Source: a virus
IMG/VR virus record: IMGVR_UViG_3300021090_001172
Coordinates: 1-49,245 of that record
Direction: 5' to 3' (one strand)
Length of the DNA: 49,245 nt
A model generated the notes under the pieces. It made no database searches. It was not told the origin of the DNA and saw only the letters and a program-made list of their open reading frames with translations. This document shows positions 24,886 through 34,164 of the stretch, piece by piece. Position 1 is the first letter of the stretch. Each line of letters begins with the position of its first letter. The position numbers were made by a program, and so were the translations under genes.

Positions 24886-25808
24886 AAGTTTGGATTCTAG
24901 CTCCGGGAGAGAACTGGATCGTCGATGAAATGGCGAAGCAGTTCAAGCAGGACAACCCCAATATCTGCACTAACAATGTCGATGAAGCTGACGTCATTTG
25001 GGCGATGGCTGATTGGTGTTTCGATAGAATTCCCGTATCGTATATCAAGAGTGGTAAGCCCATCCTTACGATGTTGCATCATTTTGTTCCAGGCAAGTTC
25101 GATTTCCTATCCGAAACGGAGTTCTCGCTACGAGATCGACGCACGACCGTGTACACAGCTCCGAACTTTCGCACTCGAGACTTCGTTTCCAACTTAACCA
25201 ACAAACCCGTTCACATCGTTCCGTACTGGGGTCACACTGAAAGTTGGAAAAAGACCGGTGACAAGTACGAACTTCGAAAGAAGTACGAAATTCCCGAGGA
25301 TGTATTCGTCATCGGATCTTTCCAACGAGACACAGAGGGACACGATCTCATCTCTCCCAAATTAGAGAAGGGTCCCGACCTGCTCGCAGATTTTATCTGC
25401 AGAGAGCATCGCAAAAGAGCCGTCGTGATCGGAGACATTCCCAAAGTTCATGTGCTTTTAGCCGGATGGAGACGGCAATACATCATCGAGCGTCTTGAAA
25501 AGGAACATGTTCCGTACACATACATCGAACTTCCATCGCAAGAAACGATCAACGAATTGTACCAAACACTCGACCTCTATCCTGTCACTTCGCGCTACGA
25601 GGGTGGACCACAATCACTCATCGAAGCAGGAATGCTAAGCATTCCGGTTGTATCCCGGCCCGTTGGTATAGCCGAGCTGGTGCTCACGAATAGCGCTATT
25701 TCTGACGATGTGTCATCGGCAGTTTCAGAAGTTCCTAACGTCGAACGACTCAAGACTCCTGGTGGGTATTCACCGTTCATCGAACTTCTTAAGAGCGTGA
25801 TCAAATGA
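24882..25808 (+). CDS. GT4-like glycosyltransferase
   Basis: A 308-residue GT-B protein beginning with GTG in a GTGA overlap with gmd. The donor domain begins VFVIGSFQRDTEG and shows VHVLLAGWRRQYIIERL and the E-x7-E-like SRYEGGPQSLIEAGMLSIPV, then VSRPVGIAELVL. The N-terminal domain includes VIWAMADWCFDRIPVSYIKS. The position directly after gmd hints that it may use a GDP-sugar, but the sequence does not fix the donor. Confidence 0.83.
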   Translation: MKVWILAPGENWIVDEMAKQFKQDNPNICTNNVDEADVIWAMADWCFDRIPVSYIKSGKPILTMLHHFVPGKFDFLSETEFSLRDRRTTVYTAPNFRTRDFVSNLTNKPVHIVPYWGHTESWKKTGDKYELRKKYEIPEDVFVIGSFQRDTEGHDLISPKLEKGPDLLADFICREHRKRAVVIGDIPKVHVLLAGWRRQYIIERLEKEHVPYTYIELPSQETINELYQTLDLYPVTSRYEGGPQSLIEAGMLSIPVVSRPVGIAELVLTNSAISDDVSSAVSEVPNVERLKTPGGYSPFIELLKSVIK

Positions 25809-26926
25809 ACATTTTTCTGTGCGATAAGGATAATAGAGATGTCACCTCTCTTGTTTACCACTACTGCAAGATGGGTCACAAGGTCTTTCTTCCAAAGCCT
25901 GGAAGCGAGGGATTCGGACACCAGCCGTCGTGGCCTCGTCTTGTCCTCAAATCTACGAAAGAACCTACGAAAAGAAACTTAGATGTTCATGGGTACGAAC
26001 AGTACGATGATGTCAAATTTGGTGAGGATCGATTTCTCTCCCAAGAGATCGAAGAAATACAACAAAAACTCTACGAGACCAATGCATCTTGCGAGCTCAT
26101 AGACATCAATATTGATAATGTTCAGATCGACGCATGGCACACTACCCCGAATTCTATTTTAGATGTCCAACAATGGATGGACTACGCAAAGAAACACTTT
26201 CCTCATGCGAAGTGGATTTCTAGCTGCATGACGCACTGGGATCATAACCTCCAGGGAGGTCCAAAGAACATTGTCAAATTCTTGCCCGCGAACTATCGTG
26301 ATATTCATCCTCATCTGAATCAGGTCGAGATGTACCGACATCGAATCGAATTTGATGTCATGAACATTGATTACAACGAAGAAAAGAAACGTGAGGGGTG
26401 GGCATCTTTCAATCACAATTTTGCTGTTCGTCAACCCCAATATTGGGAGATTCAGCAAGAGCTCAACAAACGTCTTGATGGAAAGATCAACATTCCGAAC
26501 TACGGTGGCAACATTCGAGTCGTTGGTGCGGACATCAAGTATTCTGGAGAGAATGGTATCACCGGGAAGGACCTGACTATCTCCCCACGCCAAGCCATGA
26601 AGAAATACACAGAACTTCGGGGAGTCATGCACCTCAAGCAGGCAGATTGGGCTGGCGGAGTTCCGTCTATGAGTCGTATGGCAAGAGTCCCTATCATCGT
26701 CACCGGAAAGTACGTGCAAGATACGAAGTCAGAAAAGGTGCTCATCCATGATTTCAACTGCTTCGTTGCTAACGACGTAGAAGAACTTGTCAAGTACACA
26801 ACATTGGTCAACGATGATGATTTCGCCTGGGCCAAGCTTTCGATGGGGCAGGATAGCATGAACGATATCATCTTCGATGAAGCATACTGGAAGTCTTGGG
26901 AAGAATTCCTTTCGAGGCTTGCGTGA
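25805..26926 (+). CDS. Putative GT-B-like glycosyltransferase
   Basis: A 373-residue protein coupled by ATGA to its upstream neighbour. The N-terminus (MNIFLCDKDNRDVTSLVYHY) is Rossmann-like. The C-terminal third (GVMHLKQADWAGGVPSMSRM, VPIIVTGKYVQDTKSEK, HDFNCFVANDVEELVKYT) resembles the donor-side half of GT-B enzymes, where a glycine-rich loop and an acidic residue hold the nucleotide sugar. The classical E-x7-E motif is not clear, so the assignment rests on overall pattern and context. Confidence 0.6.
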   Translation: MNIFLCDKDNRDVTSLVYHYCKMGHKVFLPKPGSEGFGHQPSWPRLVLKSTKEPTKRNLDVHGYEQYDDVKFGEDRFLSQEIEEIQQKLYETNASCELIDINIDNVQIDAWHTTPNSILDVQQWMDYAKKHFPHAKWISSCMTHWDHNLQGGPKNIVKFLPANYRDIHPHLNQVEMYRHRIEFDVMNIDYNEEKKREGWASFNHNFAVRQPQYWEIQQELNKRLDGKINIPNYGGNIRVVGADIKYSGENGITGKDLTISPRQAMKKYTELRGVMHLKQADWAGGVPSMSRMARVPIIVTGKYVQDTKSEKVLIHDFNCFVANDVEELVKYTTLVNDDDFAWAKLSMGQDSMNDIIFDEAYWKSWEEFLSRLA

Positions 26927-27729
26927 ACATAGCGTATCTGCTCGTAACGTGTTCTAGAGAAAAAACGAGAGACCTCATGCTTAAGAAGGTCATCGAAAGT
27001 CTCAAAATTCAAGATGCTTGGAAAGTTTGGGAGAGCGACTTTTACGTTTTCGATAATGCATCGACATACGAACATACGCAAGTAGAATTGATGTCATCCT
27101 TTAAGAAAGTCATCTTAGCAGAGGACAATTATGGATACTGGAGCGCCGTGAATTGGTTTGTAGAGTTCTCTCAAAATCGAGGATACGACTACGTTTACAT
27201 CATGGAAAGCGATTGTGTTCATCACAACATCGAACAACTCCATGACGGAGTAAAGTTGCTTGAACTAGATCCCTCGTTGGGAATGTTGAGAGCTGCAGAG
27301 TTTTCTTTAGAGAACAAACATTTGTACGATAAAGCCCAACGTCATCCAGGATCTATCACTTCTGAGTGGTTCACACAGAGCAATTTTTTCACAAAGGAAA
27401 CGGCTTCATACGAACAAACCGAGGTTCCTAACGTCTATAAGACGAACTTAGTTGCGAAAGTTTGTGGACTTCATAGAGTCTCTGTTCTGAAAGCGGTGTT
27501 GTTTCAATTGCAGTCGATTGAATGGTTTATTGAAGTTGATTTTCAACGCTTTTACCACAAGAAGTACCCATTCAATGCAATATTGGATGGCGGGATATAC
27601 AATTCAACACCGGCTTACGAACCAAATGTAATTGCAGGAAGTCTCGTCAAAGAAGCAGTTGACGAGAATGGTTATCGTAAGACGAGAGAAGGATTCATCA
27701 CTCCTGTTACGGAGATGAGGGTAAAATGA
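26923..27729 (+). CDS. GT-A-type glycosyltransferase
   Basis: A 268-residue protein starting with GTG 26923 in a GTGA overlap (VNIAYLLVTCSREKTRDLML). The fold pattern is GT-A: YVFDNASTYEHTQ, DNYGYWSAVNWFVEF and an acidic metal-site candidate in YIMESDCVHH near residue 90. The second half holds NVYKTNLVAKVCGLHRVSVL and a typical closing aromatic stretch. A GT2-like enzyme of unknown substrate is the best reading. The later half is AT-richer than its start. Confidence 0.72.
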   Translation: MNIAYLLVTCSREKTRDLMLKKVIESLKIQDAWKVWESDFYVFDNASTYEHTQVELMSSFKKVILAEDNYGYWSAVNWFVEFSQNRGYDYVYIMESDCVHHNIEQLHDGVKLLELDPSLGMLRAAEFSLENKHLYDKAQRHPGSITSEWFTQSNFFTKETASYEQTEVPNVYKTNLVAKVCGLHRVSVLKAVLFQLQSIEWFIEVDFQRFYHKKYPFNAILDGGIYNSTPAYEPNVIAGSLVKEAVDENGYRKTREGFITPVTEMRVK

Positions 27730-28787
27730 AGTTTTTCATCATTGGTGGAACGGGATCTCTTGGAAAGAAATTGATCGATAGACTCATCGATGTGCATGAA
27801 GTTTTTGTGTACTCACGTGATGAATCTAAACAATGGTCTATCAAGAATGACTTACTTCATCGCGGAACGGCTCCCGTTACGTTTTTCGTTGGAGATATCA
27901 GAGACAAGAATCGGTTGAAGGATGCCCTTCGCCAATCTCGACCAGACATCGTCATTTCTGCAGCAGCTCTTAAACAAGTCGATGTTTGTGAGATCAATCC
28001 TGACGAAAGCATAAAAACGAACCTCATTGGAACTCAAAACGTGATTGATGCTGTGAATGAGTACGCTCACAGCATGACGACAGGCATCGGAAACATCAAA
28101 AAGGTCACTCTTCTATTCGTCAGTACAGACAAGGCATGCGCACCTGTCAACACGTACGGAATGAGCAAAGCTCTTTCAGAACGACTCGTTACGAGCCAAG
28201 CAAAGACCGGTCTCAAGAATGTGAAGTACGTCTGCGTTCGTTACGGAAACGTTCTGGAATCCAGAGGGAGCATCATTCCGTTGTTCAGGTACCAGGCAGA
28301 GAATTCCGAGTACTTGACGGTCACTAATCCTGACATGACCAGATTCCTCATGACCCTCGACCAAAGTGTCGACCTGATCTTTAAAACTATCGAACTCGGA
28401 GCATCAGGAGAAACGTGGATTTCTAAGCTTCCTGCAATGAGAATCGGTGATATTGCTGACGTGTTCGCTGAACACTACGGGAAAGAAGTGAAGAAGATCA
28501 ATGAGCGTCCTGGAGAAAAGATGCACGAAGATCTCATCAACGAGTCTGAATCTATTAGAACTCGTCTCGTTGACAGTGGAAAATACTACGCTATCCAACC
28601 TGCTTTCATCGTAGACTCAGAACCAAGGTTCGAATATTCTAGCAATGATGACGTGATGACCAAGGTAGAACTCAGAGATTTTCTCACGAAGATCGAGGTT
28701 CTTGATGCTCCAATGGAACGGTTCTCTGGTCAAAAGATCGAAGAAATTGTCTCAACCGCTCCTGTCGCTAAGCGAGAGAAAAAGTGA
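27726..28787 (+). CDS. UDP-GlcNAc 4,6-dehydratase-like enzyme (PseB/CapD/PglF type)
   Basis: A 353-residue extended short-chain dehydrogenase. NAD(P) binding GGTGSLG (7-13); VFFVGDIRD-like FFVGDIRDKNRL; catalytic residues in FVSTDKACAPVNTYGMSKAL (Ser133, Thr134, Asp135, Lys136, Tyr144, Lys148). The STDKA-x-x-P-x-N-x-YG-x-SK arrangement is specific to the soluble PseB/FlaA1 and CapD/CapE dehydratases. It converts UDP-GlcNAc to a UDP-4-keto-6-deoxy sugar; whether C5 is also inverted (PseB) or not (PglF) cannot be read by eye. It is coupled by GTGA to the aminotransferase at 28784, the normal next step. Confidence 0.87.
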   Translation: MKFFIIGGTGSLGKKLIDRLIDVHEVFVYSRDESKQWSIKNDLLHRGTAPVTFFVGDIRDKNRLKDALRQSRPDIVISAAALKQVDVCEINPDESIKTNLIGTQNVIDAVNEYAHSMTTGIGNIKKVTLLFVSTDKACAPVNTYGMSKALSERLVTSQAKTGLKNVKYVCVRYGNVLESRGSIIPLFRYQAENSEYLTVTNPDMTRFLMTLDQSVDLIFKTIELGASGETWISKLPAMRIGDIADVFAEHYGKEVKKINERPGEKMHEDLINESESIRTRLVDSGKYYAIQPAFIVDSEPRFEYSSNDDVMTKVELRDFLTKIEVLDAPMERFSGQKIEEIVSTAPVAKREKK

Positions 28788-29953
28788 AAGAACGAAAAGA
28801 AATCCATCTGTTCAAGGCACATCTTGATGTAGATCTTGCGATGGTCTATCTTAGAGATGCTCTCGAATCTGGATTCTTAAACGAAGGTCAGCAAGTAACA
28901 GATCTCACGAAGGAATTCTCTCGTCTTCTAAAGTCCGACAAGTTGATCTTGGTCAATAGTTGCACGTCAGCTTTGACGATGGCTCTAAAGTTAGCAGGAG
29001 TTGAAGTTGGTGACGATGTTGTGACAACGTCTATGACATGCGTCGCAACTAACATGCCTATCAAACATGTTGGAGCAAACATCGTATGGGCTGACGTGGA
29101 CCCAGATACGGGAATGATCAGTGCAGAAACTCTACAAGCCGCAATCACATCCAAGACGAAAGCCGTGATGGTAGTTCTGTGGGCCGGCAACCCTTCTGAG
29201 CTGGAAGAAATCCAGAACATTTGTAAGACCAATGATGTCAAGCTCATTTTAGATGCTGCTCATGCGATGTGCGCAAAATACGATGGAAGGCCAATACACG
29301 AATTCGCAGATTTTTCTTGTTACTCGTTCCAAGCAATCAAGCATGTGACCACCGGTGACGGAGGAGCTCTGATCTGTTCCAGCAAAGAAGATCATCTTCA
29401 ATCAAAGAAGATGAAATGGTTCGGCCTCGATCGCGATAAAGCGAAGGACGAAAAGGGAAATTGGAAGGGTCAGCAGTGGGATGTTGACATCGAAGATGTT
29501 GGATACAAGTTCAACCTCAACAACATATCCGCAGCCATCGGAATGTCTCAGGTTTCTCATGTCAATAGGATCATGAGTAAACACCGAGCAAACTCCGAGA
29601 CGTATGACGAACTCTTTACGACGACTGACCTGATCGAGCCAATCAAGAAAGACCCGAAAGCAGATGGATCTTCGTGGGTGTACACGATCGTTTTGTGTGA
29701 CAAGCTCGCTCCGAAACGCGATGAGATCCTTAAACGACTCAATGATGAAGGCATCAGAGCGGGCGTCGTACACGTTCCAAACCATGAATATACAGTCTTC
29801 AGAGATGAACGCAAGGATCTTCCTGGTGTCAAACGATTTTTTGATCGTCAGTTCTCGTTACCATGTGGGTGGTGGATGAAGAAATACGACGTATCCTATG
29901 TTTTCGATAGGTTGATGACCCACGTCGAAATCTGTGCTAAGGACCAAGAATGA
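28784..29953 (+). CDS. DegT/DnrJ/EryC1-family PLP sugar aminotransferase
   Basis: A 389-residue protein of normal family length, starting with GTG. The PLP lysine is Lys186 in SFQAIKHVTTGDGGAL; Asp157 and His160 (LILDAAHAM) contact the cofactor; NSCTSALTMAL (58-68) is the phosphate-binding region. NNISAAIGMSQ and the closing SLPCGWWMKK are also typical. It transfers an amino group to C4 (or C3) of a nucleotide 4-keto-6-deoxysugar. Directly after the PseB/PglF-like dehydratase it is probably PseC- or PglE-like; GDP-perosamine synthase acting on the Gmd product is the alternative. Confidence 0.9.
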   Translation: MKERKEIHLFKAHLDVDLAMVYLRDALESGFLNEGQQVTDLTKEFSRLLKSDKLILVNSCTSALTMALKLAGVEVGDDVVTTSMTCVATNMPIKHVGANIVWADVDPDTGMISAETLQAAITSKTKAVMVVLWAGNPSELEEIQNICKTNDVKLILDAAHAMCAKYDGRPIHEFADFSCYSFQAIKHVTTGDGGALICSSKEDHLQSKKMKWFGLDRDKAKDEKGNWKGQQWDVDIEDVGYKFNLNNISAAIGMSQVSHVNRIMSKHRANSETYDELFTTTDLIEPIKKDPKADGSSWVYTIVLCDKLAPKRDEILKRLNDEGIRAGVVHVPNHEYTVFRDERKDLPGVKRFFDRQFSLPCGWWMKKYDVSYVFDRLMTHVEICAKDQE

Positions 29954-30750
29954 GAATCCACATTGTTACAAATGCTTCCACGCTACCTTACCACGACTAC
30001 TGTATCGACAATCATCGTAAGCTAGCCAAGAATCCAGAAAAGTTAGAATTTTTCTCCTACTGCTTGGACGCACAAAGCTATTTTCGTCTGACATCAGAGG
30101 GTAAGAATTCTGTTCGCATCGCTGACAGTAGCGGTTCAGTTGGACATGCCCTGGGGATCCAGGCATTTCTTGGAAATCTCAAACCGAATGAAGTCAATAT
30201 CATCACAGATTCGGACTGTATTGTTCTAATGAAAGAATGGGATGTTGCGATCGAGAACATTCTAACGACTGCTGGTATTGCAGGAACGACGTACGAAGAT
30301 ATCGGTGGTCATAGTTCGGGTTCGGGTGCTGTTCAAACGTACAAGAAGATTCCTAACTTCACATGGGCAGTTCTTTCTCCGAACTACAATTGGGATTTCG
30401 ACGCCATGTGTCAGAAGCAATCAAATATGTTGATCGAAACTCCAGAAATGGAAGCGACATTCAACATTCCGATCGGTTCGTCTTTACTTCGGGAAGGAAA
30501 TTGGAAACTTCCTGTTCATCTTAGAGAACGCAACATTCCGTACTACAGTTTCGATTTTGTTAGGCCCACGTCACCCCAGGCGAAGGCCGTGTTAAGCGGT
30601 GAGGATTACCACACCGAATACCAATTGAAGGACGGAAGACCCTTCGTGGCTCACCAACGTGGCTCCATGAGCAAAGCCTTCCGTAGCCACCACCTGTCCA
30701 AGTCTTTCTATGACGTATGCGAGGCGTACCTGAACAAGGAGAATGCATGA
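29950..30750 (+). CDS. Putative GT-A-fold glycosyltransferase
   Basis: A 266-residue protein coupled by ATGA. It opens with a Rossmann-like strand (MRIHIVTNASTLPYHDYCID). A DxD metal site lies in NIITDSDCIVLM (about 84-95), preceded by SGSVGHALGIQAFLG, a nucleotide-sugar region often seen in small transferases. The C-terminus (EYQLKDGRPFVAHQRGSMSK) has histidine and arginine residues like other transferases of this type. Substrate unknown. Confidence 0.7.
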   Translation: MRIHIVTNASTLPYHDYCIDNHRKLAKNPEKLEFFSYCLDAQSYFRLTSEGKNSVRIADSSGSVGHALGIQAFLGNLKPNEVNIITDSDCIVLMKEWDVAIENILTTAGIAGTTYEDIGGHSSGSGAVQTYKKIPNFTWAVLSPNYNWDFDAMCQKQSNMLIETPEMEATFNIPIGSSLLREGNWKLPVHLRERNIPYYSFDFVRPTSPQAKAVLSGEDYHTEYQLKDGRPFVAHQRGSMSKAFRSHHLSKSFYDVCEAYLNKENA

Positions 30751-31478
30751 AACCAATTCTCATCACGGGAGCTTCTGGTGGAATCGGTCTTGCGTTGGTA
30801 GAGTACTTCCTATCAACAGGACACCGGGACATCGTTTGTCAGTATCGATCTGGAAATTCGGCGCTTTCGGAACTCTTTGCAAAGCACGATCTTGACTACT
30901 ACAAACACACGTTCCCAGCTGATCTAACTGAAGAGCTCCAGGTTAGTTCTCTACACTCTCATGTGAATGCTCACTTTGGGAAGATATGGGGAGTGATCAA
31001 TCTCGCTGGTTCTTCGTCTAACGGTATGAGTTGGAGACTTTCTAAAGATGATTTTTCTAAAGTCATCAACAACAATCTCATGACAACATTCTTAGTTTCG
31101 AAGGAATTCATTCCTGAAATGCGAGAGCAAAACGGCGGAAGGATCATCAATGTATCTAGCGTTGTTGGTTTCACCGGAGCTGCGGGAGCGTCTCACTACA
31201 GCGCTGCCAAAGCCGGCATCGTAGGGTTGACAAAATCGATGGCTCTCGAACTTGCTAACAAGAACATCACAGTCAACGCTTTGGGGCTCGGGTACTTCGA
31301 ATACGGATTGATCAATCATCTCTCTCCTGCAATTCAAGAAGATGTCAAGAATAAGACTCCTGCCAAGCGTTTTGGAAAAGGAAATGAGATCGGGGGAGCA
31401 ATCAAGTTCCTGATGGGTGATGATGGAGCTTTCACGACAGGGCAGGTCATTCACATCAACGGTGGAATCTACCTGTGA
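30747..31478 (+). CDS. Short-chain dehydrogenase/reductase (FabG-like)
   Basis: A 243-residue classical SDR starting at the ATG 30747 of an ATGA overlap. The cofactor loop is TGASGGIG (7-14), the structural NLAGSSS is near 93, and the catalytic set is VSSVVG (Ser), SHYSAAKAGIV (Tyr and Lys), with the typical closing TTGQVIHINGGIYL. FabG-like enzymes reduce 3-oxoacyl-ACP, but many SDRs in glycan clusters reduce keto-sugars. Given its neighbours (aminotransferase upstream, acetyltransferases downstream) it could provide a 3-hydroxyacyl chain for N-acylation of an amino sugar, or reduce a sugar; both are inference. Confidence 0.85.
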   Translation: MKPILITGASGGIGLALVEYFLSTGHRDIVCQYRSGNSALSELFAKHDLDYYKHTFPADLTEELQVSSLHSHVNAHFGKIWGVINLAGSSSNGMSWRLSKDDFSKVINNNLMTTFLVSKEFIPEMREQNGGRIINVSSVVGFTGAAGASHYSAAKAGIVGLTKSMALELANKNITVNALGLGYFEYGLINHLSPAIQEDVKNKTPAKRFGKGNEIGGAIKFLMGDDGAFTTGQVIHINGGIYL

Positions 31479-32392
31479 ACGAAATCGAATACAGGCCTCT
31501 CAAACTAGATGAGGACAAGAAAAAATTCAAAGCCCTCCATAACATTCTTTTCAAGAATACAGCCATGTCTTCAGAGTGGATGGACTGGTACTTCGAACTT
31601 GCTAAAGACGTTAGAACCTACGGGGCTTTTGACAATGAGAATCTCGTGGGAATCTGGTGTGTCGAAGCAAAAGAACTTAGTGTGGGCCGTAGAAACACGA
31701 AACCTGTCGGACGATGTTTTTCTGTTGGTGTACATCCCAGTTTTCAACGTCGAGGAATCTTTCTCGCTCTCAGCAAGTTTGCAATCGAACAAGAGAAAAA
31801 GAAGGGTCAGTACGACTACATCTTGGGATTTCCGCAATTTGGAAGATCGGTCATCGATGGCCATCTAAAGGCTGGATGGGAACACGCCCAAGACATCGAT
31901 GTGTTTAGCATCAAACCAAGTCTCGTCGACGAGAAAGCTTCGTTGAATAGCGTAGGACGTTTGGAAAAATTTGATAACGAAGATTCTTTTGTTCCAAAGG
32001 GTGGATTCAAAGAATCAGCGAGATATAACACACGTCGATGGCTACGCCATCCAGACAACCACTACGTCTGTCTCGATTATGAACCTGGAAGTTTTATCGT
32101 TGTGAAACCGTATGGAGATTCCTGCCACATCCTAGGGTTAGAAGGTCCTAACGAAGATGTTATTGAACTTCTTGAAGCTGTGAAGACACTTGCTAGGCGG
32201 CATGCTTGGAAAGAAATCAACATGTGGTGTGCCTCGAATGATCCCAAGAAAAGCGCTGTAAAAAGCTGCGGATTCTCGTTAGGATCTGAAAGAGGAACAG
32301 GCGTCAAATTACTGGCTGTCAGAATCAATGCGATTGAACCACTTGTTCTTGACAAATGTAGTTTCCAAATGGGCGTCGAGGAGGTCTATTAG
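31475..32392 (+). CDS. GNAT acetyltransferase
   Basis: A 305-residue protein starting with GTG. The GNAT acetyl-CoA loop is GRCFSVGVHPSFQRRGIFLA (motif A; Q-R-R-G-I) near residues 79-98, followed by the helix LSKFAIEQEKK and FPQFGRSVIDGHLKAGWE as motif B. The second half (from about 170) is a second GNAT-like or degenerate domain (SCHILGLEGPNEDVIELLEA). Two-domain GNATs are known for sugar and peptide acylation. It probably N-acylates the amino sugar made by the aminotransferase. Confidence 0.72.
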   Translation: MNEIEYRPLKLDEDKKKFKALHNILFKNTAMSSEWMDWYFELAKDVRTYGAFDNENLVGIWCVEAKELSVGRRNTKPVGRCFSVGVHPSFQRRGIFLALSKFAIEQEKKKGQYDYILGFPQFGRSVIDGHLKAGWEHAQDIDVFSIKPSLVDEKASLNSVGRLEKFDNEDSFVPKGGFKESARYNTRRWLRHPDNHYVCLDYEPGSFIVVKPYGDSCHILGLEGPNEDVIELLEAVKTLARRHAWKEINMWCASNDPKKSAVKSCGFSLGSERGTGVKLLAVRINAIEPLVLDKCSFQMGVEEVY

Positions 32393-32395
32393 TCA

Positions 32396-33265
32396 ATGAA
32401 TTACTCTCTACGACCCATCGAAGAATCTGATCATGAATGGCTTGTCGTTCTACATAACGATCCGCTTGTACTGAAAAACGTTACTGATCCCACGATAATC
32501 ACTCTAGAGTCTCATCTCAAATGGTGGGATGGCATCAAAGACTCGAAGAGTGAAGAACGTTTCATTTTCTGCGTGGATGGGATGAGAGCAGGGTTCACCA
32601 AGTTCTACAACATCGACCGTGCAAACAAAAACTGCAAGCTCGGTGCAGATCTTCACGAATCTTTTCGTGGTAAAGGACTTGCGAAACACATGTGGAACTT
32701 GATGATCGATCGTTGTTTTCAAGTTCACAGATTACATCGAATTGCTTTGACAACAGCAGAGTACAATGATGTTGGAATTTACACGTATCTATCGTTAGGA
32801 TTTCGCATTGAAGGTCGAAATAAATGCTCTCTTCTAAGAGATGGAAAATTTTTTGATGAAGTTTGCATGTATATGCTCGAATCATTTCGCAATGAAAAAC
32901 CGACACGTAGAGAAGGACTACAAAAATGTGCCAGTTGTTCAGAATTTATGATCAAAAAGAGCCATACGCACAAAGTTTGCAAAACCTGCACTCCTACGAA
33001 TTCGTCTCGTAGTCGATATAGACGATACAAAATTTCCAGCAAACAACTGCAAGAGATGATCAACGATCAACATGATTGTTGTTTTTTGTGCACAAAAAAA
33101 TTCACTAATCACCAAAGAGGAATGCATGTAGTTCATGATCATGAACTAGGGACCGTTAGGAAACTTCTTTGCCATCGATGCAATTGGATTGTCGGACTAA
33201 TTGAAAAAATGACATCTGATGAATCGCTAGATAAAGTGCTTGACTACGTCAAAATGTTCAAATGA
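32396..33265 (+). CDS. GNAT acetyltransferase fused to endonuclease VII-type nuclease
   Basis: A 289-residue chimera. Residues 1-165 are a RimJ/PseH-like GNAT with the acetyl-CoA loop ESFRGKGLAKHM (88-99) and IALTTAEYNDVGIYTYLSLG (116-135). Residues 178-198 are a C-x2-C...C-x2-C linker. Residues about 211-289 are an intact recombination endonuclease VII domain: zinc ligands Cys229, Cys232, Cys259 and Cys262, catalytic VVHDHE (Asp248, His249) and Asn263 in HRCNW. A strong GGAGG lies upstream of the ATG. From about 32,690 the sequence turns AT-rich. The nuclease is in frame with the GNAT with no stop between them. A mobile endonuclease merged with its host gene is the simplest reading; the GNAT part looks complete. 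Confidence 0.85.
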   Translation: MNYSLRPIEESDHEWLVVLHNDPLVLKNVTDPTIITLESHLKWWDGIKDSKSEERFIFCVDGMRAGFTKFYNIDRANKNCKLGADLHESFRGKGLAKHMWNLMIDRCFQVHRLHRIALTTAEYNDVGIYTYLSLGFRIEGRNKCSLLRDGKFFDEVCMYMLESFRNEKPTRREGLQKCASCSEFMIKKSHTHKVCKTCTPTNSSRSRYRRYKISSKQLQEMINDQHDCCFLCTKKFTNHQRGMHVVHDHELGTVRKLLCHRCNWIVGLIEKMTSDESLDKVLDYVKMFK

Positions 33266-34164
33266 AAAAAGTTCTACAGATAGTTGATAGTCTTGAGTAC
33301 GTAACGACGAACGGGTTCCAACACCAACTTCTAAAAACTCTTCAGCAAGAAACAGATCTGCTGACGATTCCCATCACTAAGTTGGAAAAATTTCACTGTG
33401 AAGGTCGGATCGTGCTATCGACCCTTAAGTTGAGATCTGTCGTAAAACATGTTGATTTGCTACAATTCGTTCTCGGATCAACTCCGCTGTATGTATACGA
33501 CCAAGACGCTTGGGAATCGTTCATGGATGAAGGGTCTTACAGAGGAAGCTATAAGATGATCAGTTCAAAACTCAATGTCGTGAGTTTTTTAAATCCATCC
33601 AAGTGGTGGTCAGACCACATCAATTCGATGGGATCACCCAGCAAATTCATCAAAATTTGGATCTTACCAGAGTACTGCGGATCAAAACAATTCTCTCAGA
33701 GGACAATAGACGTGGGTTTCATGGGACAACTTCACCCATTCAGAAAAGAATCATTCGAATCGTTGAAAGTTCTGGGGATCGATGTCACAACTTTTCCGGG
33801 TGAGAGCTACGCTGCTTACCTTACTAAGGTTTCTGACATGAAATTCTTTCCACATTACGAACCCGCACGATGGCACATCGATGGAAAGTTAATCGAATGC
33901 AGCGCACTCTACGGTAAAACTGTTGAAGTCATGGCTCGAGGAACATTCTGTTTGAGAGAGAAATGTGGTGAGGCCGCACATTGGAACTTGTCCCAAAATC
34001 CCTTGTTACTTGAGTTCGAATCTCTTGAGGAGTTCGTGGAAAAAGTTCGTCACGTGCAATCTCTCCCTGTAGAAGTTGTTGATTCTATGATTGAAACTGG
34101 AGTGAAAATGATCGTAGAAGACATTGGTTGGAAAACTGTCGTGGAGGCTATCGATGAAGCCTAA
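33262..34164 (+). CDS. GT-B-like glycosyltransferase
   Basis: A 300-residue protein in an ATGA overlap with the fusion gene upstream. The second half resembles a spore-protein/CgeB-type or group 1 donor domain: VGFMGQLHPFRKESFESLKV, FFPHYEPARWHIDGKLIE, SALYGKTVEVMARGTFCLRE (the position of the E-x7-E region) and a closing helix. The first half lacks a clear motif. It overlaps the next gene by eleven bases. Confidence 0.68.
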   Translation: MKKVLQIVDSLEYVTTNGFQHQLLKTLQQETDLLTIPITKLEKFHCEGRIVLSTLKLRSVVKHVDLLQFVLGSTPLYVYDQDAWESFMDEGSYRGSYKMISSKLNVVSFLNPSKWWSDHINSMGSPSKFIKIWILPEYCGSKQFSQRTIDVGFMGQLHPFRKESFESLKVLGIDVTTFPGESYAAYLTKVSDMKFFPHYEPARWHIDGKLIECSALYGKTVEVMARGTFCLREKCGEAAHWNLSQNPLLLEFESLEEFVEKVRHVQSLPVEVVDSMIETGVKMIVEDIGWKTVVEAIDEA

